The notes below the pieces were generated by a model that was given only the letters and a program-made list of their open reading frames with translations, did no database searches and was not told the origin of the DNA. Positions 49,593-58,506 of a stretch of DNA of 64,000 bases are shown piece after piece; within the stretch, counting starts at the first letter, position 1, and each line of letters begins with the position of its first letter. Both the position numbers and the translations under genes were made by a program. The DNA is from Actinomadura rupiterrae. GTDB lineage: Bacteria > Actinomycetota > Actinomycetes > Streptosporangiales > Streptosporangiaceae. The stretch is from NCBI RefSeq assembly GCF_024172125.1, contig NZ_JAMZEA010000004.1, positions 496,001-560,000 on the forward strand, read 5' to 3'.

Positions 49593-50387
49593 TCAGGGGC
49601 GGCGGCCTACTCCGGCCAGGAGGCGGATGGCGCGGTCGGGGCGCTGCTCGGCGCTCGGCTCGGGCCAGTCGAAGACGTCCACCAGGCCCGGGGCGAGCAG
49701 GTCGAAGCCGGTGAAGAAGTCGGCGATCTGTTGCGGGGAGCGCAGGCCGCCGGAGCCGGTGCCCGAGCCCTTGTAGGCGTCGACGAGTCGGCTGGTGTCG
49801 TGGTCCTCGTTGCCGGTCGCCACGGTCATCGCCAGGTGGCTGCCGGAGACCATGCGTCCGGTGAACGCGCCGATGATCCCGGCGGGGTCGTCCGCATCGT
49901 CGATGAAGTGCAGGACCGAGATCAGCAGCAGCGCGACGGGCTCGGACCAGTCGATCAGCTCCCGGACCTCCGGCGCGTCCAGGACGTCCGAAGGGCGCCG
50001 GATGTCGGCGTCCACGACGGCGGTGGCGGCGTCGGGCAGCAGCGCCCGCGCGTGCGCGCAGGCCACCGGGTCGATGTCGACGTACACCACGCGCGTGTCA
50101 GGACGTATCGGACGAGCGACCTCGTGCACGTGCCCCTGCGTCGGCAGCCCCGCGCCCAGGTCGATGAACTGGCGGACTCCTGCCTCGGCCGCCGCCCGCA
50201 CGGCCGCGCCGAGGAACGCGCGGTTGGCCCGCGCGACCTCCCGCACGTCCGGAAAGCCCTGGATCACCTGCTCGGCGCGTTCGCGGTCCACCTTGAAGTG
50301 GTCCTTGCCGCCGAGGAAGTAGTCGTACATGCGCGCCGCTGACGGCACGCTCAGATCGACCCCCGGAGGAACCCAGTCGCCGCCCAC
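49593..50387 (-). CDS. SAM-dependent methyltransferase (DUF574/Methyltransf_19 family)
   Basis: A 264-residue actinomycete-specific methyltransferase-like protein. The start is GVDLSVPSAARMYDYFLGGK, the family hallmark, followed by the SAM loop RQFIDLGAGLPTQGHVHEVA, VVYVDIDPVACAHARALL and LLISVLHFIDDADDP. DUF574 proteins are abundant in Streptomyces and relatives, often beside regulatory ATPase clusters, but their substrates are unknown. GTG at 50387 is chosen because homology starts there and a TAGGAT -10 box lies at 50422-50417; the frame runs further upstream to 50459. No conservon genes flank it here. Confidence 0.85.
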   Translation of the reverse strand: MGGDWVPPGVDLSVPSAARMYDYFLGGKDHFKVDRERAEQVIQGFPDVREVARANRAFLGAAVRAAAEAGVRQFIDLGAGLPTQGHVHEVARPIRPDTRVVYVDIDPVACAHARALLPDAATAVVDADIRRPSDVLDAPEVRELIDWSEPVALLLISVLHFIDDADDPAGIIGAFTGRMVSGSHLAMTVATGNEDHDTSRLVDAYKGSGTGSGGLRSPQQIADFFTGFDLLAPGLVDVFDWPEPSAEQRPDRAIRLLAGVGRRP

Positions 50388-50504
50388 AACCGCCCGCCTT
50401 CCCGCCGCCTCAGAAGATCCTAAACCGGCCGTCCGCTCCGTCCGGGCGCCTTGGCGCAAGCGGAACGCCCGAAACGTCGGCCGAGGGGCGGTTCGGCGGG
50501 GTGG

Positions 50505-51614
50505 TCAGAGCCAGCCGTTGCGGCGGAAGCCGCGGTAGAGGCCGAGGCAGATGCCGCCGATCAGACTCATGATCAGGAAGTAGCCGTAGCGCCACTGGAG
50601 CTCCGGCATGAACTTGAAGTTCATCCCGTAGATCCCGGCGATGGCGGTCGGGACCATGAAGATCGCACCCCAGGCCGAGATCTTCCGCATGTCCTGGTTG
50701 TCGGCGACGGTCACCTGGGTCATGTGCGCCTGGAGGATCGGGTTGAGCAGCTCGTCGAAGGACTCGACCTGCTCGCGGACGCGGGTCAGGTGGTCCTCCA
50801 CGTCGCGCAGGTACTCCTTGATCTCGGTCGGCACGAACCGCCGCCCGGACAGGCTGCGGACGGGCCCGGCGAGCGGTCCGACGGCGCGCTTGAGCTGGAT
50901 CACCTCGCGCTTGAGCCGGTAGATGCGCCGCGACTCGTCGGTGCGCTCGGGCGAGAACACGGCCTCCTCGACCTCGTCCACGTCCTCCTGGATGGCGTCG
51001 GCGACGGCGGTGTAGCCGTCCACGACGTGGTCGGTGACCGCGTGCACGACGGCCGCGGGGCCCTGGCGGAGGCGCTCGGCGTTGCCCTCCAGCCGGCGGC
51101 GCACCGGGCCCAGCCCGCCGTGCTCGCCGTGCCGGACGGTCACCACGAAGTCCGTCCCGACGAAGACCATGATCTCGCCGGTCTCGACGACCTCGCCGTC
51201 CTCGGGGTCGCGCTCGACGTACCCGACGGTCTTCATCACCAGGAAGTGGACGTCGTCGTACCGTTCCAGCTTGGGCCGCTGGTGGGCGTGGATCGCGTCC
51301 TCGACGGCGAGCGGGTGCAGGCCGAAGACCTCGGCGATCTCCTGGAGCTCGGCGGCCGACGGCTCGTGCAGGCCGACCCAGACGAACCCGGCGCTCTCCT
51401 CGCCCGGCTCGGCGGGCTCAAGACGCCCGTCCCGGACGAGGCGTACCGCGTCACCTACCGAATCGGTACATACGCGGTGCCCGTCGATGTAGGCGGCCCA
51501 GTCGATGACCGCGCTGTCCCGGACGCAGGACGGGCCGGCGGACGTCTGCATGCGCCCGCGCTGCTTGAACAGGGACATCGTCGCGCGCGCTGGGCGGACC
51601 CGAGTCATGGCCAT
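50505..51614 (-). CDS. corA: CorA-type magnesium/cobalt transporter
   Basis: A 369-residue channel subunit for Mg2+. A large cytoplasmic alpha/beta and helical domain occupies about 1-305, with WVGLHEPSAAELQEIAEVFG and HAHQRPKLERYDDV. Two C-terminal membrane helices follow. The selectivity motif GMN is in AGIYGMNFKFMPEL between them. ATG at 51614 follows AGGAG by 6 bases. The upstream 200 bp holds a 39-residue leader ORF with a perfect Shine-Dalgarno sequence, so translation-based control by Mg2+ is possible but inferred. Confidence 0.95.
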   Translation of the reverse strand: MAMTRVRPARATMSLFKQRGRMQTSAGPSCVRDSAVIDWAAYIDGHRVCTDSVGDAVRLVRDGRLEPAEPGEESAGFVWVGLHEPSAAELQEIAEVFGLHPLAVEDAIHAHQRPKLERYDDVHFLVMKTVGYVERDPEDGEVVETGEIMVFVGTDFVVTVRHGEHGGLGPVRRRLEGNAERLRQGPAAVVHAVTDHVVDGYTAVADAIQEDVDEVEEAVFSPERTDESRRIYRLKREVIQLKRAVGPLAGPVRSLSGRRFVPTEIKEYLRDVEDHLTRVREQVESFDELLNPILQAHMTQVTVADNQDMRKISAWGAIFMVPTAIAGIYGMNFKFMPELQWRYGYFLIMSLIGGICLGLYRGFRRNGWL

Positions 51615-51668
51615 GAGGTGCTCCTAACCCCCGGCCACAGCACGCAGCGCGCGCCAGGCCCCGGGGCT

Positions 51669-51788
51669 CTACAGGAGCGGGGAGCGCGCGGATCGCGTGG
51701 CCGGACGCCTCGAAGAGGCAGTCGGACGGACAGTCCAGCTCGGACTGTGAGGGTTCTCCGGCGTACAGCTCGTATCGCCAGGACTCAT
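51669..51788 (-). CDS. 39-residue leader ORF upstream of corA
   Basis: ATG at 51788 is preceded at exactly 7 bases by AAGGAGGT (minus strand, 51803-51796), a full match to the anti-Shine-Dalgarno sequence and among the best in the window. The frame encodes MSPGDTSCTPENPHSPSWTV and a basic Ser/Arg-rich tail and ends 54 bp before corA. It has several Pro codons, as Mg2+-sensing leader peptides such as mgtL do. No homologue is recognised. A second frame opening with GTG at 51819 has more typical third-position GC but runs into corA; which one is translated is uncertain. Confidence 0.5.
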   Translation of the reverse strand: MSPGDTSCTPENPHSPSWTVRPTASSRRPATRSARSPLL

Positions 51789-52062
51789 CCCGACCACCTC
51801 CTTCCGGACGTGAGGCCACAACCTCTGTAGGCTACCAGCGACATTTAAGACGCGGCGGACATCCGCCGGGTTGACGCGCCCGTGTGTCACTCTCGTCACA
51901 ACACGCGACCGCAAGGCCCTATGCCCCGCGCACACGGGCCTCCGCCCCGCGCCCGGGGCATCCGTCCCTGCGCACGAGGGCGTCCGGGTTTCCCAGACGA
52001 TCCGCGGCCGCACCCCCAAGGATGCCCGTCCCCGGAGATCTCTGTCTCCCGCTTCGCCGACT

Positions 52063-52071
52063 TGTGGATAA
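52063..52071 (-). other. DnaA box (TTATCCACA)
   Basis: TGTGGATAA on the plus strand is an exact DnaA box on the minus strand, six bases before the 21-bp tandem array. Confidence 0.5.
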
Positions 52072-52076
52072 GCCCC

Positions 52077-52244
52077 GCGAGCCCCCCAGCCCACGCCGCG
52101 AGGCCACCCGGCCGTGCCGCGAGCCCCCCAGCCCACGCCGCGAGGCCACCCGGCCGTGCCGCGAGCCCCCCGGCCCACGCCGCGAGGCCACCCGGCCGTG
52201 CCGCGGGGCCGCCGGGCCCACGCCGCGAGGCCACCGGGCCCGTG
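52077..52244. repeat. 21-bp tandem array, eight units, upstream of purD
   Basis: Four 42-bp units start at 52077, 52119, 52161 and 52203, and each splits into two related 21-bp halves (GCGAGCCCCCCAGCCCACGCC and GCGAGGCCACC... types). The last unit is more diverged. The array ends 21 bp before the purD -10 box. Confidence 0.9.
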
Positions 52245-52278
52245 CCGGGCGGGCGCGGGACCGTTAAGCTCCTGCGAC

Positions 52279-53526
52279 GTGCGAGTACTCGTCCTTGGAT
52301 CGGGTGGCCGCGAGCACGCGCTCGCCCGCGCCCTGCATCGCGACCCTGCCGTGACCGCCCTGCACTGCGCGCCCGGGAACCCGGGGACGGCGGAGATCGC
52401 GGCGAACCACGCGATCGACATGCTGAACCCGACCGGCGTGGTGGAGCTGGCCCAGCGGCTGACCGTCGACCTGGTGGTGGTCGGCCCCGAGGCGCCGCTG
52501 GTGGCGGGCGTCGCCGACGCCGTCCGCGAGGCCGGGATCGCCTGCTTCGGGCCGGACAAGGCCGCCGCGCGGATCGAGGGCTCCAAGGCGTTCGCCAAGG
52601 AGATCATGGAGGCGGCCGGGGTGCCGACCGCGCGCGCCCGCGTGTGCGAGTCCGCCGCCGAGGCCGAGGCGGCGCTCGCCGAGTTCGGCGCGCCCTACGT
52701 GGTCAAGGACGACGGCCTCGCCGCCGGCAAGGGCGTCGTGGTGACCGAGGACATGGCCGAGGCCCTGTCGCATGCGGCGGCGTGCGGGCGGGTCGTCATC
52801 GAGGAGTACCTCGACGGCCCGGAGGTGTCGCTGTTCGCGCTGTGCGACGGGCAGGACGCCGTCCCGCTCGTCCCGGCGCAGGACTTCAAGCGCGCCTACG
52901 ACGGCGGCGCCGGGCCCAACACTGGCGGTATGGGCGCCTACACGCCGCTCCCCTGGGCCCCGCCCGGCCTGGTCGACGAGATCATGGAGACCGTCGTCCG
53001 GCCCACGGTGAACGAGCTGCGCCGCCGCGAGACGCCGTACGTCGGCGTCCTTTACGCGGGGCTGGCGCTGACCTCGCGCGGCGTCCGGGTGATCGAGTTC
53101 AACGCGCGGTTCGGCGACCCGGAGACCCAGGTCGTCCTGGACCGGCTGGCGACCCCGCTGGGCGGGCTGCTCCAGGCGTGCGCGCTCGGCGGCCTCGCGG
53201 CGGACCAGGAGCTCTCCTGGCACCTCGGCGCGGCCGTCACGGTCGTCGTCGCGGCCGAGAACTACCCGGCGTCCCCGGCGAAGGGCGACGTGATCACCGG
53301 TCTGGACGAGGCGAACGCCGTCCAAGACGCGCACGTCCTGCATGCGGGCACCGCCCTGGACGGCGACGGGCGCCTGGTCTCGGCGGGCGGGCGCGTCCTC
53401 AGCGTCGTCGGCAGCGGGGCGGACCTCGCGGCCGCGCGAGCCGCCGCCTACGAGGCCGTGGACAAGATCCGGCTGCGCGGCTCCCACCACCGCGGGGACA
53501 TCGCCCTGGACGCGGCCAAGGGCTGA
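52279..53526 (+). CDS. purD: phosphoribosylamine-glycine ligase (GAR synthetase)
   Basis: A 415-residue ATP-grasp enzyme of purine synthesis joining phosphoribosylamine and glycine. The start is VRVLVLGSGGREHALARAL; other blocks are VVVGPEAPLVAGVADAVR, YVVKDDGLAAGKGVVV (ATP-grasp lid) and FNARFGDPETQVVLDRL with Mg2+ ligands. GTG at 52279 lies 8 bases after TAAGCT (52265-52270), so it is probably leaderless. The promoter lies directly against a 168-bp tandem-repeat array. Confidence 0.97.
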   Translation: MRVLVLGSGGREHALARALHRDPAVTALHCAPGNPGTAEIAANHAIDMLNPTGVVELAQRLTVDLVVVGPEAPLVAGVADAVREAGIACFGPDKAAARIEGSKAFAKEIMEAAGVPTARARVCESAAEAEAALAEFGAPYVVKDDGLAAGKGVVVTEDMAEALSHAAACGRVVIEEYLDGPEVSLFALCDGQDAVPLVPAQDFKRAYDGGAGPNTGGMGAYTPLPWAPPGLVDEIMETVVRPTVNELRRRETPYVGVLYAGLALTSRGVRVIEFNARFGDPETQVVLDRLATPLGGLLQACALGGLAADQELSWHLGAAVTVVVAAENYPASPAKGDVITGLDEANAVQDAHVLHAGTALDGDGRLVSAGGRVLSVVGSGADLAAARAAAYEAVDKIRLRGSHHRGDIALDAAKG

Positions 53527-53611
53527 TCCTCCGGGCCTTTGGGCTTTCAGCCGAGGGATGGAAGAGGCAGAATGCCTGCTTACTTCATTACATCCCTGAC
53601 GAGAGGGCCCG

Positions 53612-54784
53612 ATGGCGGTACCGCACGAGCCCGACCAGGCGTACGAGCCTGACGAGGCTTACGAGCCGGATGAGGCTTACGAGCCGGACGAGTACCGGGT
53701 CACCACGCTGGAGCTGTTCTTCGACCTGGTGTTCGTGTTCGCGATCACGCAGCTCACCAGCGTGCTCGCGCACGACATGAGCCCGCGCGGGCTGGCCGAG
53801 GTCGTGCTGATGTTCGGCGTCCTGTGGTGGATGTACGCGGGGTACGCCTGGCTGACCAACATGACCGCGCCGACGACGGTCGCGCGGCGGCTGCTGGTGC
53901 TGGTCGGGATGGGCGGCTTCTTCATGATCGCGCTCGCCACGCCGAGCGCGTTCGGCTCCGGCGGCGTGGTGTGGGGACTCGGCTACCTGATCCTCGTGCT
54001 CGCGCATGTCGTCCTGTACGCGCAGGGCAACCCGGCGATCCTGCGGGTGCTGCCCGCGAACCTGCTCGCCGCCGTCCTGATCATCGCGGCCGGGCTGCTG
54101 GACCACGGCGCGCCGGTCTACGTGCTGTGGACGCTCGCGCTGGTCGTCCCGATCGCGCAGCCGTACATCGTGCCGCCGGGCGGGCGGTTCGACATCCGCG
54201 CCGGGCACATCGTGGAGCGGCACGGCCTGCTCGTCATGATCACCATCGGCGAGTCGGTGGTGGCGGTCGGCGCCGGCGCGGGCCACCAGGAGCTGGACGC
54301 CGGGCTGATCGTGACCGTCCTGCTCGGTCTCGCGCTCGCCGCGTCCGTCTGGTGGACGTACTTCGCCCGCGACGACGCGGACGCCGAGCGCACGCTGTCC
54401 GAGGCGGACGCGGCCGAGCGCACGACAATGACGATGTTCGGCTACTTCTACGCGCATATCCCGCTGATCGTCGGGATCATCGTGCTCGCGGCCGGGGTGA
54501 AGAGCGCCGTCGCGGTCTCGTGGCACTCGCTGGGCTACCGGCCGTCGCTCGCGCTGGCCCTCGGGACGGCCGCGTTCCTGCTCGGGGACGCCCGGTTCCG
54601 GCGGGTCGTCCGGATCGGCCCGTCCCGCATCCGGGTCGCTGCGGCCGTCGCGTGCGTGATCGCCGTCCCGCTGGCGCACTGGTCGGCTCCGGTCGGGATC
54701 GCCGCCCTCACCGCGATCCTCAGCGCGGCCCAGCTGTCCGAACACGCCGTCCGCACCAGGCGCTCGGCCGCCGTCCCGCGGTAG
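53612..54784 (+). CDS. LtrA-family (low temperature requirement A) membrane protein
   Basis: A 390-residue protein with about ten membrane helices. The family start is TTLELFFDLVFVFAITQLTS, and FGVLWWMYAGYAWLTN and HGLLVMITIGESVVAVG are further LtrA blocks. LtrA was named for growth at low temperature in Listeria; its biochemical role is unknown. The cytoplasmic N-terminus contains YEPDEA repeated three times plus a weaker copy, encoded by an 18-bp tandem repeat at 53639-53692. ATG at 53612 follows GAGAGGG. purD lies upstream and purB downstream; a functional link is unlikely. Confidence 0.9.
   Translation: MAVPHEPDQAYEPDEAYEPDEAYEPDEYRVTTLELFFDLVFVFAITQLTSVLAHDMSPRGLAEVVLMFGVLWWMYAGYAWLTNMTAPTTVARRLLVLVGMGGFFMIALATPSAFGSGGVVWGLGYLILVLAHVVLYAQGNPAILRVLPANLLAAVLIIAAGLLDHGAPVYVLWTLALVVPIAQPYIVPPGGRFDIRAGHIVERHGLLVMITIGESVVAVGAGAGHQELDAGLIVTVLLGLALAASVWWTYFARDDADAERTLSEADAAERTTMTMFGYFYAHIPLIVGIIVLAAGVKSAVAVSWHSLGYRPSLALALGTAAFLLGDARFRRVVRIGPSRIRVAAAVACVIAVPLAHWSAPVGIAALTAILSAAQLSEHAVRTRRSAAVPR
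53639..53692 (+). repeat. in-frame 18-bp tandem repeat, three copies
   Basis: GC(G/T)TACGAGCC(T/G)GA(C/T)GAG units encode AYEPDE three times. A degenerate fourth copy (PHEPDQ) precedes them. Confidence 0.88.
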
Positions 54785-54837
54785 CCCGCGCGGGTGCCGG
54801 GCCCGGGGCACGGGCCGGGAGCTGCCAGAATGGCAGG

Positions 54838-56148
54838 GTGATCGAACGCTACACCCTCCCCGAGATGGGGCGCGTCTGGAGCGACGCGCACAAGTACGAG
54901 CTCTGGTGCAGGGTCGAGACCCTCGTGGTCGAGGCGCACGCCGAGGCCGGCACGATCCCGGCGGAGGTGGTGGAGCCGATCCGGAACGCGGCCCCGCCGA
55001 CGCCCGAGGCCGTGCACGAGATCGAGGCGGTCACCCAGCACGACGTGATCGCCTTCCTGTCCGCGTGGGCCGACAACACCGAGCCGCGCGAGGCGGCCCG
55101 GTACGTCCACTTCGGCATGACCTCGTCCGACCTGCTGGACACCGCGCTCGCGCTCCAGCTCGTCGAGGCCACCGACATCCTGCTCGCGAAGGCCGACACG
55201 CTCGTCGCGACGCTGCGCGACCACGCCCTCGCGCACCGGGACACCCTGCGCGTCGGCCGCACGCACGGCATCCACGGCGAACCGGACGTCTGGGGCCACC
55301 GCGTCGCCGACTTCGCGTTCGCCGCGGCCCGCTCCCGGGACCGGCTGCGCCGCGCCCGCGAGGCCGTCGGCGTCATGGCGATCTCCGGCGCGGTCGGCAC
55401 CTACTCCAACATCGACCCGGCGATCGAGCGCTCGGTCGCGGCGAAGCTGGGACTCCAGCCGGCGGACGTGTCCACGCAGGTCGTCATCCGCGACGGCATC
55501 TCCGAGTGGACGTCCGCGCTCGCGATCATGGCGACCGTGCTGGAGGCCATCGCGCTGGAGGTCCGGCACGGGCAGCGCACCGAGGTGCGCGAGCTGTGGG
55601 AGCCGTTCGGGAAGGGCCAGAAGGGCTCCTCCGCGATGCCGCACAAGAAGAACCCGATCATGTCGGAGCGGCTCGCGGGCATGGCGCGGATCGTCCGGGC
55701 CCAGGTCGTCCCGGTGATGGAGGGCATTCCGCTCTGGCACGAGCGCGACATCTCGCACTCCTCGACCGAGCGGATCGCGCTGCCGGACGCCGCGACCGCG
55801 CTCGACTACATGCTGAACCTCACCAACCGGCTGATGTCCGGCCTGGTGGTGGACGCCGACCGGATGCGCGCCAACCTCGACTCGACCGGCGGCCTGATCT
55901 ACACCTCGACCGTCCTGCTGGAACTGGTCGAAGCGGGCATGTCGCGGGACGACGAGGCGTACCCGCTCGTCCAGAAGGCCGCGATGGAGACCTGGCAGAC
56001 GGGCGTCCCGTTCCGCGAGACGCTGCGGGCGCACGCCGCGGCGGCCGGGCTCGCGCTGGACGAGGCGCGGCTGGACGAGGTGTGCCGTCCCGAGCGGTTC
56101 GTCGAGCGCCTCGCCCCGATGTTCGAGCGCCTCGAAGCCCTCAAGTAA
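54838..56148 (+). CDS. purB: adenylosuccinate lyase
   Basis: A 436-residue fumarase-superfamily lyase acting twice in purine synthesis: it splits SAICAR and adenylosuccinate. The signature loop is GSSAMPHKKNP (about 266-276), with the catalytic Ser, preceded by RVGRTHGIHGEPDVWGHRV holding the acid His. ARYVHFGMTSSDLLDTALAL is another family block. GTG at 54838 lies 6 bases after CAGAAT (54826-54831), so it is probably leaderless. It is followed by a MOSC gene after 13 bp. Confidence 0.97.
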   Translation: MIERYTLPEMGRVWSDAHKYELWCRVETLVVEAHAEAGTIPAEVVEPIRNAAPPTPEAVHEIEAVTQHDVIAFLSAWADNTEPREAARYVHFGMTSSDLLDTALALQLVEATDILLAKADTLVATLRDHALAHRDTLRVGRTHGIHGEPDVWGHRVADFAFAAARSRDRLRRAREAVGVMAISGAVGTYSNIDPAIERSVAAKLGLQPADVSTQVVIRDGISEWTSALAIMATVLEAIALEVRHGQRTEVRELWEPFGKGQKGSSAMPHKKNPIMSERLAGMARIVRAQVVPVMEGIPLWHERDISHSSTERIALPDAATALDYMLNLTNRLMSGLVVDADRMRANLDSTGGLIYTSTVLLELVEAGMSRDDEAYPLVQKAAMETWQTGVPFRETLRAHAAAAGLALDEARLDEVCRPERFVERLAPMFERLEALK

Positions 56149-56161
56149 CGGAGGACGCGGA

Positions 56162-57055
56162 ATGGACGCCGTGCTGGCCGAACTGAACGTCCACCCCTTG
56201 AAGAGCGGTGGCGGGACGGCGCTGACCAGCGCGGAGCTGACCCCGACCGGGCTGCTCCACGACCGGGAGTTCATGCTGGTCACGCCCGAGGGGCGGCACC
56301 TGTCCCAGCGGGAGCACGCGCGGCTGGCACTGCTGCGTCCCCACTTCGACGGCGAACTCCTGACGGTCTCCGCACCGGGCGTCGAAGCAGACGTCGCGGC
56401 AGGTTTTGAGCCGCTGGAGCACAAGGCTTTGGCGGACGGGCCGGTCGTGGACGTGACCGTCCACCGGAAGCCGTGCCAGGGCGTGGACCAGGGGGACGCC
56501 GCCGCCGCGTGGTTCACCCGGTTCCTGGAGTCCGCTCCGGATGCGGAGCGGCGCGGGCCGTTCGCCGGATGCCGCCTGGTGCGCTTCACCGGGCGGCGTC
56601 CGACGAGCCGCGGCGGCGGCGAGGTCGCCTACGCCGACGGCTACCCGCTGCTGGTCATCTCCGCGGAGTCGCTCGCCGACCTCAACACGAGGCTGAACGA
56701 GCCGCTCCCGATGAACCGCTTCCGTCCGAGCATCGTCCTGGAGGGCCTGGGCGCCTACGGCGAGGACGCGGTCCGGCTGCTGCGCATCGGCTCGACGGTG
56801 ATCGAGCTCGTGAAGCCCTGCACGCGTTGCGTCATCACCACGACCGACCAGGCGACCGCCGTCCGGAGCCGCGAACCGCTGCGCACGCTCGCGGCCTACC
56901 GCAACGTGGACGGCGGCATCATCTTCGGCCAGAACGCCGTGCCCCGGACGTTGGGCACGCTCCGTGTAGGCGACCCGGTGGAGATCCTCGAACCGGCGGA
57001 GATCGTCGAGTCGGCGGGGACCGTCGAACCGGCGGGGCCCGTCGAACCGACATAA
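56162..57055 (+). CDS. MOSC-domain protein (YcbX/mARC-like)
   Basis: A 297-residue protein. The N-terminal MOSC_N beta-barrel starts AELNVHPLKSGGGTALTSAE. The MOSC domain follows, with YADGYPLLVISAESLADLN, NRFRPSIVLEGLGAYGED and VKPCTRCVITTTDQ; the first Cys is the likely ligand or sulfur carrier for a molybdenum cofactor. YcbX and mARC proteins of this shape reduce N-hydroxylated compounds. Here no ferredoxin domain is attached. ATG at 56162 follows GGAGG and is 13 bp from purB, so the two share an mRNA. The last 24 residues are an in-frame 6-residue repeat. Confidence 0.88.
   Translation: MDAVLAELNVHPLKSGGGTALTSAELTPTGLLHDREFMLVTPEGRHLSQREHARLALLRPHFDGELLTVSAPGVEADVAAGFEPLEHKALADGPVVDVTVHRKPCQGVDQGDAAAAWFTRFLESAPDAERRGPFAGCRLVRFTGRRPTSRGGGEVAYADGYPLLVISAESLADLNTRLNEPLPMNRFRPSIVLEGLGAYGEDAVRLLRIGSTVIELVKPCTRCVITTTDQATAVRSREPLRTLAAYRNVDGGIIFGQNAVPRTLGTLRVGDPVEILEPAEIVESAGTVEPAGPVEPT
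56981..57052 (+). repeat. in-frame 18-bp tandem repeat, four copies, at the end of the MOSC gene
   Basis: Units at 56981, 56999, 57017 and 57035 encode EILEPA, EIVESA, GTVEPA and GPVEPT and run up to the stop codon. Confidence 0.88.
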
Positions 57056-57151
57056 CTCCGGACATAAGCCGTCTCACGGGCGCGCTGATCCACGCGAGTC
57101 GCGCACGATCACGCCTGTAACGGGCACAGACAGTACGTGGACGTGTCAGAT

Positions 57152-58255
57152 TCAGCCGATGACCTGGTCGGTCGGGTTGCCGTCACGGTCGCGGATGACG
57201 GTCTGGACGACCTCGATGACCAGTTCGGGGAGGCCCGGAACCGGGCGGACGCCCGCCTCGGGGCGGAGCGTCTCGATCAGGCCGTCCAGCGCGGCGACCG
57301 GGATGCCGAGCTTGAGGTTCGAGCCGTCCACCTCGTCGACCGTGAGCGCGCCGCCGTCCTCCGGGACGAGCAGGACGTCGGAGTCGTCGCCCTGGAGCAG
57401 CACGCCGCGGCCGTGTCCGAGGCGTCCGGGGATGGTCTTGGCGAGGCCGTCGGCCTGGAGCGCGCCGATCCGCAGCCGGGTCTCGGCGCCGTCCCGCGAC
57501 CAGCCGATCTCGGGGACGAACAGGGCGCCGCTGCTCGAACCGTCCGCTTCCGATCCGGCGCGGACGGCCTCGGCGATCTCCGGGTCGTCCAGCAGGGAGG
57601 GCCGGGTGATGTCCGAGACCAGCAGCGGCAGGCGGGACGCGAACAGTTCGGTCAGGGACGCCGAGTTCCACGTGCGGGCGGCCTCGTACTCGTCCGGCGT
57701 GAGGCCAACGAGCTGCAGGAACTGGAGCCGCCCGTTGGGGGTGTCGATGGTGCCGAGCTCGGGGTCCTCGGCGAACATGAGCGCGGTGAGCGTGCACTCC
57801 TCGCGGTCGAGGGCGAGCGGGCCGTTCGCGTTCATGTGGTGGCCGGGCGCGAACCAGTTGCCGGACGAGTAGACGTACCGGGCGAGGTTCTGCATCAGGT
57901 TGACCGGCCAGACCGGCGGCTCGTCCTCGCCGTCCGCGCCGCTTTCGCCGCCTTCACCGCTTTCGCCGTCTTCGCCGCTTTCGGCGACCGCGGCGTCCGG
58001 GCGGGCGAGGCGGAAGGTGAACTCGAAGCCCCAGCCCGACTCGTCCGGGTTGTCGGACTCCTTCTCGTACAGTTCGGACATCCCGTACGAGACGTAGTGC
58101 CAGTGGCCGTCGCGCGGGTAGGCGCTCACGCCGTCGAGCGGGTCCGGACCGCCGAGGCGGTAGTTGAGGATCGTGCCCCAGTGCCTCGGCTCGGCGTCTC
58201 CGTAGATCGGGCGGAGGGCTTCGTCGATGGCGTTCCATCCGGGGCTCTCGTCCAT
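57152..58255 (-). CDS. suppressor-of-fused (SUFU) domain protein, leaderless
   Basis: A 367-residue soluble protein. The N-terminal domain matches the bacterial SUFU family: PGWNAIDEALRPIYGDAEPR, HWHYVSYGMSELYEKESDNP and WGFEFTFRLA. The same fold in animals binds Gli proteins; in bacteria it occurs in uncharacterised and immunity-like proteins. Residues 88-106 are an acidic ESGEDG-type repeat (18-bp units at 57939-57992). A C-terminal domain of about 150 residues follows. ATG at 58255 lies 8 bases after TAAAGT (minus strand), so it may be leaderless. No toxin gene is adjacent. Confidence 0.85.
   Translation of the reverse strand: MDESPGWNAIDEALRPIYGDAEPRHWGTILNYRLGGPDPLDGVSAYPRDGHWHYVSYGMSELYEKESDNPDESGWGFEFTFRLARPDAAVAESGEDGESGEGGESGADGEDEPPVWPVNLMQNLARYVYSSGNWFAPGHHMNANGPLALDREECTLTALMFAEDPELGTIDTPNGRLQFLQLVGLTPDEYEAARTWNSASLTELFASRLPLLVSDITRPSLLDDPEIAEAVRAGSEADGSSSGALFVPEIGWSRDGAETRLRIGALQADGLAKTIPGRLGHGRGVLLQGDDSDVLLVPEDGGALTVDEVDGSNLKLGIPVAALDGLIETLRPEAGVRPVPGLPELVIEVVQTVIRDRDGNPTDQVIG
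57939..57992 (-). repeat. in-frame 18-bp tandem repeat, three copies
   Basis: CCGCTTTCGCCGCCTTCA-type units at 57939, 57957 and 57975 encode ESGEDG, ESGEGG and ESGADG on the minus strand, an acidic insert in the SUFU protein. Confidence 0.87.
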
Positions 58256-58506
58256 GGACGATCACTTTACGCAGATCTTCGTGAACCTTGGTGCGAGATC
58301 CGGGGTCTAACGATCAGGCTGCACCGGCGGACGGCGAGCCGGACGCGACACACCCGCCTCGGTGGTTTACTGGGGCTGCGTCCACGAGGGGGCACGACCT
58401 CCCCCGAGACCTCGTGTCCCGCTCGCCCCGATGGCGACCGGACGGGACGGACCGACCCGCTCCGCGTCCGGCAGGCACCGTAACCCGCAGTTAGGAGTCA
58501 GACGGC

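Noticed and set aside
51451..51819. 122-codon minus-strand gene overlapping corA
   Set aside because: It runs about 160 bp into corA in another frame where corA homology is clear. Its upstream part has gene-like codon use and is mentioned with the leader ORF, but a full gene is not supported.
52077..52244. Coding region reading through the 21-bp array into purD
   Set aside because: The frame is open upstream only because the repeats lack stops; purD homology begins at 52279 next to a -10 box.
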